A stretch of 64,000 bases of DNA from Marasmitruncus massiliensis (GTDB taxonomy: Bacteria; Bacillota; Clostridia; Oscillospirales; Ruminococcaceae), in NCBI RefSeq assembly GCF_900186535.1, contig NZ_FYDE01000005.1, forward strand, positions 782,895 through 846,894, read 5' to 3'. Below, one piece after another: positions 15,768 to 24,764 of this stretch; the first letter of the stretch is position 1; every line of letters starts with the position of its first letter. The position numbers were made by a program, and so were the translations under genes. Under the pieces are notes generated by a model. That model saw only the letters and a list, made by a program, of their open reading frames with translations. It was not told where the DNA came from and did not search any database.

Positions 15768-17114
15768 CTATTTTCTGGCGGAGGAATTCGGGATGCCGAG
15801 TTCCTCGCGGTATTTTGCGACCGTACGCCGCGAAATGGTGAACCCCTCGGCGGACAGCAGCTCCGCGAGCTTCTGGTCGCTGAGCGGACGAGCACTGTTT
15901 TCGGCTTCAATGAGCTGGGTAATACGCCGTTTTGCGTCCGGGGCTCCCGGAGCTTCCGGCGAAGCGCAGTTTTCCATCCCGCGCACAAAGAAATGTCTGA
16001 GCGGATAGACGCCGTGTGAACACTGCAGATATTTGTCCCGTACAGCCCTGCTGACGGTGGATTCATGAATTTCCAGCTGGTCGGCGACATCCTTCATCCG
16101 CAGAACGTTCAGGTACTGCGGCCCGTAGCGGAAGAACCGCTCCTGCCGGCGGACAATCGCTTTTGCTACGCGCAGCAGGGTATTGTTGCGGCTTTCAATG
16201 CATTTGTGAATCCATTCGATCTGCCTGATTTTTCCGCTGATGTAATCGGATACCTCGCGGTCTCCACTTTCCTGCGCCATGCGAAGATAGCTTTGGTTGA
16301 TCCGGATTTCCGGGTAGCTGAATTCACAGAGCATAACGTTATACTGGTTTTCAAAGCTGGTGACCACAACGTCCGGCGTGATATAACGCGGGGCTTCCGT
16401 GCGGCTGTAAAGCGCGCCGGGTTTGGGATTGAGCTGCCGGATGCGGCGGATTGCACTCTCAATCTCGGTTTCCGAAGTATGTAACTGTTTCACAAGATTC
16501 GCAATCCTGTTTCTGGCAATCTCCTCAAGGTGGCAGTCCACCAGCCGGCGGGCAAGCGTATCCTCCGGCGCCAGCTGCAGGAGCAGGCATTCGCGCAGAT
16601 CCGCGGCGCCTACCCCGGCGGGGTCGAACCCCTGCACGACTGAAACCGCCTGAGAAGTTTGTTCTTCGGAAAAATCGGACGAGGCAAGCAGTTCCTGTTT
16701 TGACATGGCCAGATAGCCGTTTTCATCGAGACATCCAATCACGTAACGGACGGCGGGCAGCAGGGTTTGGGCAATATCAGAGTAGGAAGTCTGCCTGAGC
16801 AGATAATCAGCGAGGGCTTCCCCGCCTTCCGCGGCAGCCATTTTTTCCACCGTCATGCCGTCGTCCTCATCATAGTAACCGACGTTTTCTTTTTCACGGA
16901 CGGTCTGGTTTTCCAGCCATTCCATTTTTTTGATTGCCAGTTCATCCCGGTTTTCCCTTTCGGGCGGCAATTCCAATTCGGCGACCGGATTTTCCAGCAT
17001 GACTTCCCGGAGATATTCTGTCAACCGGATGCTGTCCATCTGCAAAATGCGGACAGACAGTTCCATCTGGGGCGAAAGCGTTAGATTTTGTGAAGTTTTT
17101 AAAGAGAGCTCCAT
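15768..17114 (-). CDS. rpoN: RNA polymerase sigma-54 factor
   Basis: This alternative sigma factor (SigL/RpoN) recognises -24/-12 promoters and needs an enhancer-binding ATPase. Region I is at the start (MELSLKTSQNLTLSPQMELSV), the core-binding region includes LNPKPGALYS, the helix-turn-helix is in MKDVADQLEIHESTVSRAV, and the RpoN box reads SRRTVAKYREELGI near the end. About 448 residues, normal. I start at 17114 because homologues begin MEL; an ATG five codons earlier is possible. No sigma-54 activator gene and no clear -24/-12 promoter was noticed in this window. Confidence 0.95.
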   Translation of the reverse strand: MELSLKTSQNLTLSPQMELSVRILQMDSIRLTEYLREVMLENPVAELELPPERENRDELAIKKMEWLENQTVREKENVGYYDEDDGMTVEKMAAAEGGEALADYLLRQTSYSDIAQTLLPAVRYVIGCLDENGYLAMSKQELLASSDFSEEQTSQAVSVVQGFDPAGVGAADLRECLLLQLAPEDTLARRLVDCHLEEIARNRIANLVKQLHTSETEIESAIRRIRQLNPKPGALYSRTEAPRYITPDVVVTSFENQYNVMLCEFSYPEIRINQSYLRMAQESGDREVSDYISGKIRQIEWIHKCIESRNNTLLRVAKAIVRRQERFFRYGPQYLNVLRMKDVADQLEIHESTVSRAVRDKYLQCSHGVYPLRHFFVRGMENCASPEAPGAPDAKRRITQLIEAENSARPLSDQKLAELLSAEGFTISRRTVAKYREELGIPNSSARK

Positions 17115-17296
17115 CTGCCCACCTGCCATTCAAATTTGTAATAATTATATCAAATTTCAAAGAATCGTGCAAGATGATTTGGCTATTTGCCGATTTCTGC
17201 CGATTTTTAGACGATTCAGCGGGACATCCGGATGCGTTAAATGATTGCGCGCTTTCATAAAAACGGACTGCGCGGCTGGTTTCGGTTTCCCGTTTC

Positions 17297-17305
17297 TGCT
17301 ATAAT
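17297..17305 (+). promoter_or_regulatory. Extended -10 promoter of sbcDC
   Basis: TGCTATAAT, 95 bases upstream of sbcD; no strong -35 at standard spacing. Confidence 0.55.
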
Positions 17306-17400
17306 CTTATTCAGAATATCCCGGCTAATTGCCTGACCGGAGAAAATCCGGGATAACAAAACTCCGGAGGGTACGAAACCGGGAACAGGAGGGAATCGAC

Positions 17401-18522
17401 ATGCGCATCCTGCATACATCCGACTGGCATCTGGGTTTGGCGCTGTATCATGTTTCCATGCTGGACGAGCAGCGGGAAATGGTGCGGCAGCTTTTGAAAA
17501 CGGTAGAAATCGAGCGGGTGGAAGCGGTGATTCTGGCGGGGGATGTTTTTGACCACGCGGTGGCGAATGCCGAGACCATCAGGCTTTATAACGACGCGAT
17601 GACTGCGCTTTGCCAGAGGGCGGGTGTCCCTGTGCTCATCTGTGCCGGCAACCACGACGGCGCGGCGCGCCTCGCTTCCTGCGCATCCCTTCTACGGGAA
17701 GCCGGGCTGTTTGTGTCCGGCAGGCTGACCAGGGAAATTCAGCCGGTTATCGTCGGGGACGCGGCGATCTTTCTGCTGCCTTATTTTCATATCGATGAAG
17801 TGCGCGCCCTCTACCCCGAAGCGGAGGTGAAAAGCTATGCGGAAGCCATGGCGGCGGTAACGGCGGAGATGCGCGGCAGGTTCGTGGCGGGCAAGCGCAA
17901 TATTTTGGCGGCGCACTGCTTCGCGGCGGGTGCGCAGCTTTCGGAAAGCGACCGCGCCGCCGCTGTCGGAGGCAGTAATCAGGTGGGCTGCGACGTGTTT
18001 GAAGGGTTTGATTATGTGGCGTTGGGGCATCTGCACCGCGCCCAGAATCCCGCGCCGCAGGTACGTTACAGCGGGACGCCGCTCTGCTATTCCTTTTCGG
18101 AAGCCGGGCAGGGAAAGTCCTTTACCCTGCTGGATACGTCCGATCTGTCGGTGCGGGAGATTCCCGTCTGCCCGGTTCACGAACTGCGCGTCATCAAAGG
18201 CGGTTATGACCGGATTCTGGAACAGGCCCCTTTTGACGTCCGGCCGGACGACTACCTGAAAATAGAACTGGACGATTGCTTTGCCGGGCTGGAACGGCTG
18301 GAGCTGCTGCGGCAGTATTACCCGAATCTGCTTTTGCTCACCGGCAAAGCGGAGGAAGGAAAAGACTCCGGTGAGCTGACGGTGGAAGCACTGTCCGCGC
18401 TACAGCCAAAAGATCTGGTTTGCCGCTTTTACGCGGAAATGACCGGGGAGGAACCGGATGAGGAGCTGCTTGGCTGGTTTGAGCAGGCGGCGCGGGAGAT
18501 TGAGGAGGCTGAGGCAGAATGA
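17401..18522 (+). CDS. sbcD: Nuclease SbcCD subunit D
   Basis: SbcD is the Mre11-type nuclease subunit that, with SbcC, opens hairpins and processes blocked DNA ends. Metallophosphatase motifs appear in order: HTSDWHLG, LAGDVFDHA, CAGNHDG, AAHCF and ALGHLHRAQ. The start at 17401 follows AACAGGAGGGAATCGAC; MRILHTSDWHLG is the canonical N terminus. 373 residues, normal. Its stop overlaps the sbcC start by 4 bases. Confidence 0.95.
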   Translation: MRILHTSDWHLGLALYHVSMLDEQREMVRQLLKTVEIERVEAVILAGDVFDHAVANAETIRLYNDAMTALCQRAGVPVLICAGNHDGAARLASCASLLREAGLFVSGRLTREIQPVIVGDAAIFLLPYFHIDEVRALYPEAEVKSYAEAMAAVTAEMRGRFVAGKRNILAAHCFAAGAQLSESDRAAAVGGSNQVGCDVFEGFDYVALGHLHRAQNPAPQVRYSGTPLCYSFSEAGQGKSFTLLDTSDLSVREIPVCPVHELRVIKGGYDRILEQAPFDVRPDDYLKIELDDCFAGLERLELLRQYYPNLLLLTGKAEEGKDSGELTVEALSALQPKDLVCRFYAEMTGEEPDEELLGWFEQAAREIEEAEAE

Positions 18523-21500
18523 TTCCGGTATCGGTGCGTTTTTCGGCGTTCGGCCCTTATGTCGAGGAGCAGACGGTGGATTTCACAAGGTTCCAGCCCT
18601 CCGGGCTGGTTCTGATTCATGGCGAAACAGGCGCCGGCAAAACGGTTTTGCTTGACGCCGTCACATTTGCGCTCTATGGACGCAGCAGCGGGGGCTCCCG
18701 GGGTGACTTTGCCTCCATGCGCTGCCTTTCCGCCCAGCCGCTCGCACAAACGATGGTGGAGTTTCTCTTTGAAGTGCGCGGAAAGCGTTACCGCTTTACC
18801 CGCAGCCTGCGCGTCCGGAAAAAACGCGGCGGTTCCCTGGAATACCTGCCGGAACAGAATACGGCATTTCTGGACGAAGCGGGCGTATGGATTCCGTTTT
18901 TTGAGAATCCGAAAGCGCGGGATCTGGAACAGAAGGCGCAGGAGCTGATCGGGCTTTCCTGCGAACAGTTCTGCCAGGTCATGATCCTGCCGCAGGGGCA
19001 GTTTGAACGGCTTCTGGTGGCAAAATCGGAGGAAAAGGAAGCGGTCCTGGTGAGCCTGTTCCATGCCCGGCGCTGGCATGAGATTGCGGAACGACTCTGT
19101 GCGCGGGCAAATGCCATGCGGCAGGAACTGGATGCCCGAAAGACTGAGATCAAAGCTGTGCTGGAGGGGTTCGGTTCCTCAGACCTTACGGGATTGGAAA
19201 AGCTGGCGGCGGAAGCGAAAGAGCAGCTCGCGGCCAAAACTGCGAAGCGGCGGGAGCTGGCCGGGGCGCTTGAACTTCAACGGAAGCTTCTGGAGAGCGA
19301 AATACAGCTGTCTGCGTTATTCGAAAAGCGGGCGCAGCTTCAAAAGGCAGCCGCAGGGTTTGCGCTGCGGGCGGATGAAATGACGGAAAAAGCGGCGATG
19401 GCCGCGCGCGCAAGGCGTGCGGCCGCGATGCTTCCGTATCAGGAACGGTTGGAGTCGCTGCAAAACGCCTGTGCGAAACGCAGGGCTGAAAGAGTTGCGG
19501 GAGAAGCCGCTCTGGCAGGGGCGCAGCATGCGCTTGCAGCCGCGGACGGCAAACTGGAAGCGCTTCACAGGGAGGAACCGCGGCAGGAAGGACGGAAAAC
19601 CCTGCTTGCACGCCTGACGATGCTTGCGGAAAGTTACCGGCAGCTGGACGCGGCAAGAGCTGAAAAAGGACAGGCCGAAGCGGCATGGGAGAAAGCCCGC
19701 GCTGCGGCTGACGGTGCGCAAAGCCGCCTTGCGGGGCAGCTTTTGAGCGAAGAATCCATCCGGAAGGAATCCGACACGATATTCGACCGTTACACCTCGC
19801 GGCTTCCCGCCCTGCGGGAACAGGCGGAACGGATGTCCCGCGGGAAGGTGCTGGCGGACAAGCGGCAGGAGCTGTGCGCAAAGCTGGAGGCATCGGAACA
19901 GCTCCGCGCCCGGCTCGACAGGCAGGAAGCGCAGCTTCGTCTTAGCCTGGAACAGGCGAAAGAGAAACAGGAAAAGCTGCGGGCTTTGTGGATGGAAAAC
20001 GCAGCCTTTGCGCTTGCCCAGCAGCTGCGCGAGGGGGAACCCTGCCCTGTCTGCGGCAGTGTTCATCATCAAAAGAATGCGCAGTTCCCGCTGGAACATC
20101 AGGTAACGGAGGAAATTCTGAATGCCGCCGCGAAGGCTACGGAACAGGCGAGGAAAAATCTGGCGGACTGCGGTCAGAAACGCGCCGAAGCGGCGGCCTC
20201 CTGCGCGGCAACCCGAAGCGAACTGGAAACGCTGGAAAAACAGGCCGCCGGGTCGGAACGTTATGACGAAGAACAATTTGCCGCGCTCAATGCAGAACTG
20301 GAAACCGCAAAAGCGAAAAATGCCCGCCGGGAGGGGCTGACGGAACAGCTCCGGCAGGCGGAACTGCTTCTGGAAAGTTTGAAAAAAGAAGCGGAAACCT
20401 CGGCGAACAAGCTGGTGGAGCTGTCCGCGCAGAAGGAACGCGCCGCCGCCCGCTTCCAGGCGCTCACAGACCAGCGTGACCCGGAAATCCCGGACGGCGC
20501 CGCGCTTCAATTGCATATGGCTTCGTTAAAAAAAGAGGCGGAAGCATTTGAACGGGCGTATCAGGAAGCGCGGGAACAGGCTTCACAGGCGGCTCTGAAA
20601 GCGGAATCAGCGAAAACTGCGCTGGAACATTTATGCGCCGAAGAAAAGCAGGCAATGGCACAGCTCGCCGAGCAGGAGGCCCAATTTAGCCGGCTGCTTG
20701 CGGAGAATCAGTTTGCGAACCACCTGGAGCTGAAAGCGGCGGCCATGGATTCCACTTCGCTAAAGGCTTTGGAACAGGAGCTGATCGATTTCAGCGCGCA
20801 GCAGACAGCCGCAAACGAGCAGCTTGCCGTTCTGGCACAACAGCTGGAGGGAAAGCAGCCCCCCGATGTGGCACAGCGTCAGGCGCAGGTTGAAATGCTG
20901 GAACGCGAGAAAGCGGATATGGATGCCCAATGGGGCGCGCTTTCGCAGGAATCGGAGCGCAGGGAAAAAAGCGCGCGCGAACTTAAACGCAAGACAGAAC
21001 AGCTTGACCGGCAGCGGGAAGTTTATGACAAACTCAGCGGGTTCGGGAAACTGCTGCGCGGGGACAGCGGCGTCAGCCTGCGGCGATATGTGCTGGGAAT
21101 CATGCTCTCTTCCGTGACGGCAGAGGCGAACCGCCTGCTGCGCAGGGTTCACGGTGGGCGGTATCAGCTGTTCCGTTCCTCGGAGGGAACCGGACGCGCC
21201 CGCAAGGTGGGGCTTGATCTGGAAGTGCTGGACAGCAATTCCGGAAAGCGGCGCGGTGTGGCCAGCCTTTCGGGCGGGGAAAAGTTCCTTGTTTCACTGT
21301 CGCTCGCGCTGGGGCTTTCCGCGGTGGTACAGGCGCAGTCGGGGGGCATCAGCATGGAAGCCATGTTCATTGATGAGGGGTTCGGCTCCCTCGACCCCCA
21401 GTCGATTAACGACGCGCTGGAAGTGCTGGCGACTGTAAAGGGGTCCCGCCGCCTTGTGGGAATTATTTCGCATGTGGAGGCGCTCAAGGAAAGCATCGGG

Positions 21501-21557
21501 ACTTCCATTGAGGTCGTGAAGAACCGGCAGGGGAGCCGCCTGATTTTTCATATGTAA
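18519..21557 (+). CDS. sbcC: Nuclease SbcCD subunit C (Rad50-like ATPase)
   Basis: This 1012-residue SMC-like ATPase pairs with SbcD. Walker A is IHGETGAGKTVLLDA near residue 35; two long Ala/Glu/Lys-rich coiled coils flank a zinc hook, CPVCG (about 508-512); the ABC signature LSGGEKFLVSLSLALG and Walker B MFIDEGFGSLD lie near the C terminus. The RNase-end domain and hook are complete, so the complex should be functional. Co-transcribed and translationally coupled with sbcD. Confidence 0.95.
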   Translation: MIPVSVRFSAFGPYVEEQTVDFTRFQPSGLVLIHGETGAGKTVLLDAVTFALYGRSSGGSRGDFASMRCLSAQPLAQTMVEFLFEVRGKRYRFTRSLRVRKKRGGSLEYLPEQNTAFLDEAGVWIPFFENPKARDLEQKAQELIGLSCEQFCQVMILPQGQFERLLVAKSEEKEAVLVSLFHARRWHEIAERLCARANAMRQELDARKTEIKAVLEGFGSSDLTGLEKLAAEAKEQLAAKTAKRRELAGALELQRKLLESEIQLSALFEKRAQLQKAAAGFALRADEMTEKAAMAARARRAAAMLPYQERLESLQNACAKRRAERVAGEAALAGAQHALAAADGKLEALHREEPRQEGRKTLLARLTMLAESYRQLDAARAEKGQAEAAWEKARAAADGAQSRLAGQLLSEESIRKESDTIFDRYTSRLPALREQAERMSRGKVLADKRQELCAKLEASEQLRARLDRQEAQLRLSLEQAKEKQEKLRALWMENAAFALAQQLREGEPCPVCGSVHHQKNAQFPLEHQVTEEILNAAAKATEQARKNLADCGQKRAEAAASCAATRSELETLEKQAAGSERYDEEQFAALNAELETAKAKNARREGLTEQLRQAELLLESLKKEAETSANKLVELSAQKERAAARFQALTDQRDPEIPDGAALQLHMASLKKEAEAFERAYQEAREQASQAALKAESAKTALEHLCAEEKQAMAQLAEQEAQFSRLLAENQFANHLELKAAAMDSTSLKALEQELIDFSAQQTAANEQLAVLAQQLEGKQPPDVAQRQAQVEMLEREKADMDAQWGALSQESERREKSARELKRKTEQLDRQREVYDKLSGFGKLLRGDSGVSLRRYVLGIMLSSVTAEANRLLRRVHGGRYQLFRSSEGTGRARKVGLDLEVLDSNSGKRRGVASLSGGEKFLVSLSLALGLSAVVQAQSGGISMEAMFIDEGFGSLDPQSINDALEVLATVKGSRRLVGIISHVEALKESIGTSIEVVKNRQGSRLIFHM

Positions 21558-21605
21558 TGCGCAGCTGCTTTGCACGGTTCAGGCAGGGCAGTTGCGTTGC
21601 AGACA

Positions 21606-21634
21606 TTGACGTCGCACGTCGTACGAGATATAAT
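21606..21634 (+). promoter_or_regulatory. Sigma-A promoter of lrgAB
   Basis: TTGACG (21606-21611), 17 bases, TATAAT (21629-21634). The spacer contains the short direct repeat ACGTCG-c-ACGTCG. Confidence 0.75.
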
Positions 21635-21667
21635 AATAAGGATTTTTGAAAAATAAAGAGGAATTTT

Positions 21668-22093
21668 ATGAAGCTACTTTTGGAAATCAGCCTGATTTTT
21701 GCCGTCTGCCTTGCGGGACAGGGGCTTGCCGCGCTGCTGCCGTTCCCGTTTCCGTCGAGTGTGATGGCAATGGTGCTGCTCTTCCTGCTGCTGTTGATAA
21801 AACTGATCAAACCACGGCAGATTGAGAATTTTTCCGGGTTTCTGCTGAAAAATATGGCGCTGCTGTTCATTCCGTCCGGCGTCGGGATTCTGGAAAGCCT
21901 GGATGCTTTGCGGGGCAGTATTCTCCCGCTGCTGGTCATCTGCCTGGTTACAACGGTGCTGACCTTTGCCGTTACAGCCTGCACCGTCCACGGCGTGATT
22001 CTGCTGCAGGAGGCGGTCTGCCGAAGAGCGGAGGAAAACAAATGCGGCATGTCCAAAGGGCTTGCCGGGAAGGAGGATATTCTGCATGACTGA
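21668..22093 (+). CDS. lrgA: CidA/LrgA family holin-like membrane protein
   Basis: This small integral membrane protein has four predicted membrane helices (starting LLLEISLIFAVCLAGQGLAALL). The block FPSSVMAMVLLFLLLL...IENFSGFLLKNMALLFIPSGVGIL is typical of LrgA/CidA, a family tied to murein-hydrolase control, programmed lysis and, in several bacteria, pyruvate or other small-acid movement. The C-terminal 25 residues are charged and unusual. It overlaps lrgB by 8 bases, and the lrgB ribosome binding site lies inside its end. Confidence 0.9.
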   Translation: MKLLLEISLIFAVCLAGQGLAALLPFPFPSSVMAMVLLFLLLLIKLIKPRQIENFSGFLLKNMALLFIPSGVGILESLDALRGSILPLLVICLVTTVLTFAVTACTVHGVILLQEAVCRRAEENKCGMSKGLAGKEDILHD

Positions 22094-22763
22094 ATTTTTC
22101 AACAGTCCGCTTTTCGGGATTATCCTCTGTGTTGTCGCCTATCAGGCCGGCCTTCTGATTCAGCACAAGCTGAATTCCCCACTTGCCAATCCGCTGCTCA
22201 TTGCAATTGCGCTGGTGATCATTCTGCTGAAAACCGCCAACATTCCGCTGGAGTCCTTCCAGCGCGGCGGGGATGTGATTACCATGCTGCTGCCGCCGGC
22301 AACGGCGGTGCTCGCCTCCTCGATTTACGCCCAGATTCAGGTGCTGAAGAAGCACTTTCTGCCGGTTGTGCTCGGCTGTCTTGCCGGTTCCGTGACATCC
22401 GTAGCCAGCGTCTATGGGTTGTGCAAACTGTTCGGGCTGACCGATGAGCTTGTTTTTTCCGTTCTTCCCAAGTCCGTTACAACGCCGATTGCCATGGAGA
22501 TATCAGGCGCACATGGGGGGATTACGGCGATCACCGTCGCGGCTGTGGTCTGCACCGGGATTTTCGGCGCGGTTTTCGCGCCTTTGATGATCCGGGTTTT
22601 CCGCGTAAAGCATCCGGTTGCGGCGGGTGTCGCGATCGGAACCTGCAGCCACGCGGTGGGGACCTCCCGCGCACTGCAGCTCGGCGAGGTGGAAGGGGCG
22701 ATGAGCGGAATCGCGATCGGCGTTTCCGGCCTGATCACCGTTGGGCTGTCCCTTCTGCTGTAA
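22086..22763 (+). CDS. lrgB: LrgB/CidB family membrane protein
   Basis: This membrane partner of LrgA has about 225 residues and multiple helices. PKSVTTPIAMEIS and GTCSHAVGTSRALQLGEVEGAMSG are strongly conserved LrgB blocks. The start at 22086 follows AAGGAGG by 9 bases; an upstream ATG at 22062 is in frame but precedes that site. Adjacent lactate/malate-type dehydrogenase gene may be coincidental, although LrgAB proteins have been connected with carboxylate flux in other organisms. Confidence 0.92.
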   Translation: MTEFFNSPLFGIILCVVAYQAGLLIQHKLNSPLANPLLIAIALVIILLKTANIPLESFQRGGDVITMLLPPATAVLASSIYAQIQVLKKHFLPVVLGCLAGSVTSVASVYGLCKLFGLTDELVFSVLPKSVTTPIAMEISGAHGGITAITVAAVVCTGIFGAVFAPLMIRVFRVKHPVAAGVAIGTCSHAVGTSRALQLGEVEGAMSGIAIGVSGLITVGLSLLL

Positions 22764-22881
22764 AATGGGTGAATCGATTCGTTTTGGGAAATATGCAAAC
22801 AGGTTTTGACGCCAATGATTCAAAAATTTTGTATAAAACCCAGAATTATTCCCGGCATGGCCGACTATGGCAAATTGTGTC

Positions 22882-22910
22882 TTTACTCCCGCGTCCGGAC
22901 GTAATATGAT
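22882..22910 (+). promoter_or_regulatory. Probable promoter of the LDH-family gene
   Basis: TTTACT (22882-22887), 17 bases, TATGAT (22905-22910). The spacer holds the perfect 10-bp palindrome CGTCCGGACG (22892-22901), a possible operator. Confidence 0.5.
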
Positions 22911-22979
22911 GAAACCATATAAGGGCGGCTCAGATCTGCGCGGCCGACAAATATGATATGGAAAAGGCGGGAAACAATT

Positions 22980-23933
22980 ATGACAATTAAGCCCAGAAAA
23001 GTTGCGATTGTCGGTGCAGGCCATGTCGGGTCCCACTGCGCGCTTTCCCTGGCCACGCAGGGAATCTGCGATGAACTCATCATGATTGATGTCGATCAGC
23101 CCAAAGCGCTCGCCCAGGCGACGGATCTTGCCGATGCTACGGTATACCTGCCTCACCATGTGGATGTGCAGAAAGGCGGCCTGAGCGACTGCGGGGATGC
23201 CGATGTGGTGGTGATCAGCGCCGGGCCGCTTCCAAAGCCCGGACAAACCCGCGTGGATACGCTTTTTGATACGATAGCGGTCATGGATCAGATCATCGGG
23301 CCGCTGGTGAAATCCGGATTTAACGGAATCTTGATTAATATCTCCAATCCGTGTGATGTGATAACGCGTTATCTGCAGGAGCGCACCGGATTTGACAGCA
23401 GACGCGTGATCGGCACTTCTACTGCGCTGGATTCCGCGAGGCTGCGCAGGGTCCTTTCGCAGAAGCTGGATATTGATCAGAAATCCATTCAGGCATATGT
23501 CATGGGAGAACACGGGGAAAGCCAGATGGTGCCGTGGTCGAATGTGACCGTCGGCGGCAAACCGCTCTTAGCGCTGATGAGCCAGTATCCCGAAACTTAC
23601 GGCAGGATCGATCTTGTAAACGTTGCCGAAAAGGCGAGGCGCGCCGGATGGGTGGTTCTGGAAGGAAAAGGCTCCACCGAGTTCGGTATCGGTACATCCC
23701 TTGCCGAAATCGTTAAGACGATCTTTCACAATGAACGCAGAATTCTTCCGGTGTCTGTCCGGCTCAATGGTGAATACGGACAGAAGGATGTTTATGCCAG
23801 CGTTCCGGCAGTCCTGGGCTGTGACGGAGTGGTTGATATTCTGGAAATCTCCATGACATCGGACGAAAAAACGGAATTTGCGGCGTCCTGCAACGCCATG
23901 AAGGAATTCTATGAAAGAATCGGCAGCATTTAG
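22980..23933 (+). CDS. LDH/MDH-superfamily L-2-hydroxyacid dehydrogenase
   Basis: This 317-residue NAD-dependent enzyme should interconvert a 2-keto acid and an L-2-hydroxy acid. It has the Rossmann motif VGAGHVGSHCA, an acidic residue ending beta-2 (MIDVDQ, NAD preference), the ISNPCDV block, the substrate-binding LDSARLR (Asp/Arg) and catalytic GEHGES (His). In the substrate-specificity loop the residue before KPG is Pro (GPLPKPGQTR), whereas L-lactate dehydrogenases have Gln and malate dehydrogenases Arg. It is usually labelled lactate dehydrogenase, but the substrate is open; hydroxyisocaproate-type activity is possible. Start chosen at 22980 after AAAAGGCGGGAA. Confidence 0.8.
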   Translation: MTIKPRKVAIVGAGHVGSHCALSLATQGICDELIMIDVDQPKALAQATDLADATVYLPHHVDVQKGGLSDCGDADVVVISAGPLPKPGQTRVDTLFDTIAVMDQIIGPLVKSGFNGILINISNPCDVITRYLQERTGFDSRRVIGTSTALDSARLRRVLSQKLDIDQKSIQAYVMGEHGESQMVPWSNVTVGGKPLLALMSQYPETYGRIDLVNVAEKARRAGWVVLEGKGSTEFGIGTSLAEIVKTIFHNERRILPVSVRLNGEYGQKDVYASVPAVLGCDGVVDILEISMTSDEKTEFAASCNAMKEFYERIGSI

Positions 23934-23960
23934 TTCTGACCGACCGATAAAAAGGGTACC

Positions 23961-23986
23961 AAAGCCGGGTATAAACCCGGCTTTTT
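23961..23986 (+). terminator. Terminator of the LDH-family gene
   Basis: AAAGCCGGGT-ataa-ACCCGGCTTT followed by further T residues. Confidence 0.9.
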
Positions 23987-24011
23987 GTCGTTTTCCGGCG
24001 TATCGTTCGCG

Positions 24012-24040
24012 TTGACATGGGGAATAAACTGTGATAGCAT
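24012..24040 (+). promoter_or_regulatory. Promoter of the nucleoside salvage operon
   Basis: TTGACA (24012-24017), 17 bases, TAGCAT (24035-24040). Transcription would begin near 24047, downstream of the first in-frame ATG of the deoC frame, which supports the later TTG start. Confidence 0.7.
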
Positions 24041-24081
24041 GGAAATACCAAATTATGAGAACCATCAGGGGGGATTTTTCG

Positions 24082-24744
24082 TTGGAAAACAGTCAAATTT
24101 ATCCTCATATTGATCATACATTGCTGAAAGCGGTTTCTGATTGGGCAGGGATTCAAAAGCTCTGCGAGGAGGCTGTCCAATACTGCACGGCTTCTGTGTG
24201 TGTACCTCCATCCTATATCTCGCGTATCCATGAGGCTTACCCCCAGTTGAACATCTGTACCGTAATCGGGTTCCCTCTGGGATATAACACAACGGAAGTG
24301 AAAACGTTTGAAGTGCGTCAGGCGATAGCGGACGGCGCGAACGAGGTGGACATGGTGGTCAACCTCGGCGACGTCAAAAACGGAGCATTCGATAAAGTGA
24401 CCGCCGAAATAGCCGCACTGAAAAAGGAAGCCGGCAGCCACATCCTGAAGGTCATCGTTGAGACCTGCTATCTTACAGAATCGGAAAAGATCGCGCTCTG
24501 CAAATGTGTGACCGACGGCGGAGCGGATTATATCAAAACGTCTACCGGCTTTGGAACCGGCGGGGCAACTCTGGAGGATGTGCTGTTATTCCGTAAGCAT
24601 ATCGGGCCGAAGGTAAAGATCAAGGCGGCAGGCGGAGTAAAAAGCAAGGCTGATCTGGAACAGTTTTTAAGCGCCGGATGCGAACGTATCGGTACCAGCT
24701 CAGCCATTTCCATTCTGACCTCCGGACAGTCCGGAACGTATTAG
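24082..24744 (+). CDS. deoC: Deoxyribose-phosphate aldolase
   Basis: DeoC splits 2-deoxyribose 5-phosphate into acetaldehyde and glyceraldehyde 3-phosphate through a Schiff base. The class I aldolase blocks are IDHTLLKA, NEVDMVVNLG, the Schiff-base lysine in IKTSTGFGTGGAT and the second lysine in VKIKAAGGVK. The TTG at 24082 lies 8 bases after AGGGGGG and gives 220 residues, normal for DeoC; earlier ATGs lie before the likely transcription start. It is the first gene of an operon running to pdp. Confidence 0.93.
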   Translation: MENSQIYPHIDHTLLKAVSDWAGIQKLCEEAVQYCTASVCVPPSYISRIHEAYPQLNICTVIGFPLGYNTTEVKTFEVRQAIADGANEVDMVVNLGDVKNGAFDKVTAEIAALKKEAGSHILKVIVETCYLTESEKIALCKCVTDGGADYIKTSTGFGTGGATLEDVLLFRKHIGPKVKIKAAGGVKSKADLEQFLSAGCERIGTSSAISILTSGQSGTY

Positions 24745-24764
24745 AATACGGAAAGGGAAATCAT

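Noticed and set aside
19317-20516. 399-codon minus-strand ORF inside sbcC
   Set aside because: Shadow of the Ala/Glu/Lys-rich coiled-coil coding sequence; its composition (Phe/Leu/Arg-rich) is the typical antisense artefact.
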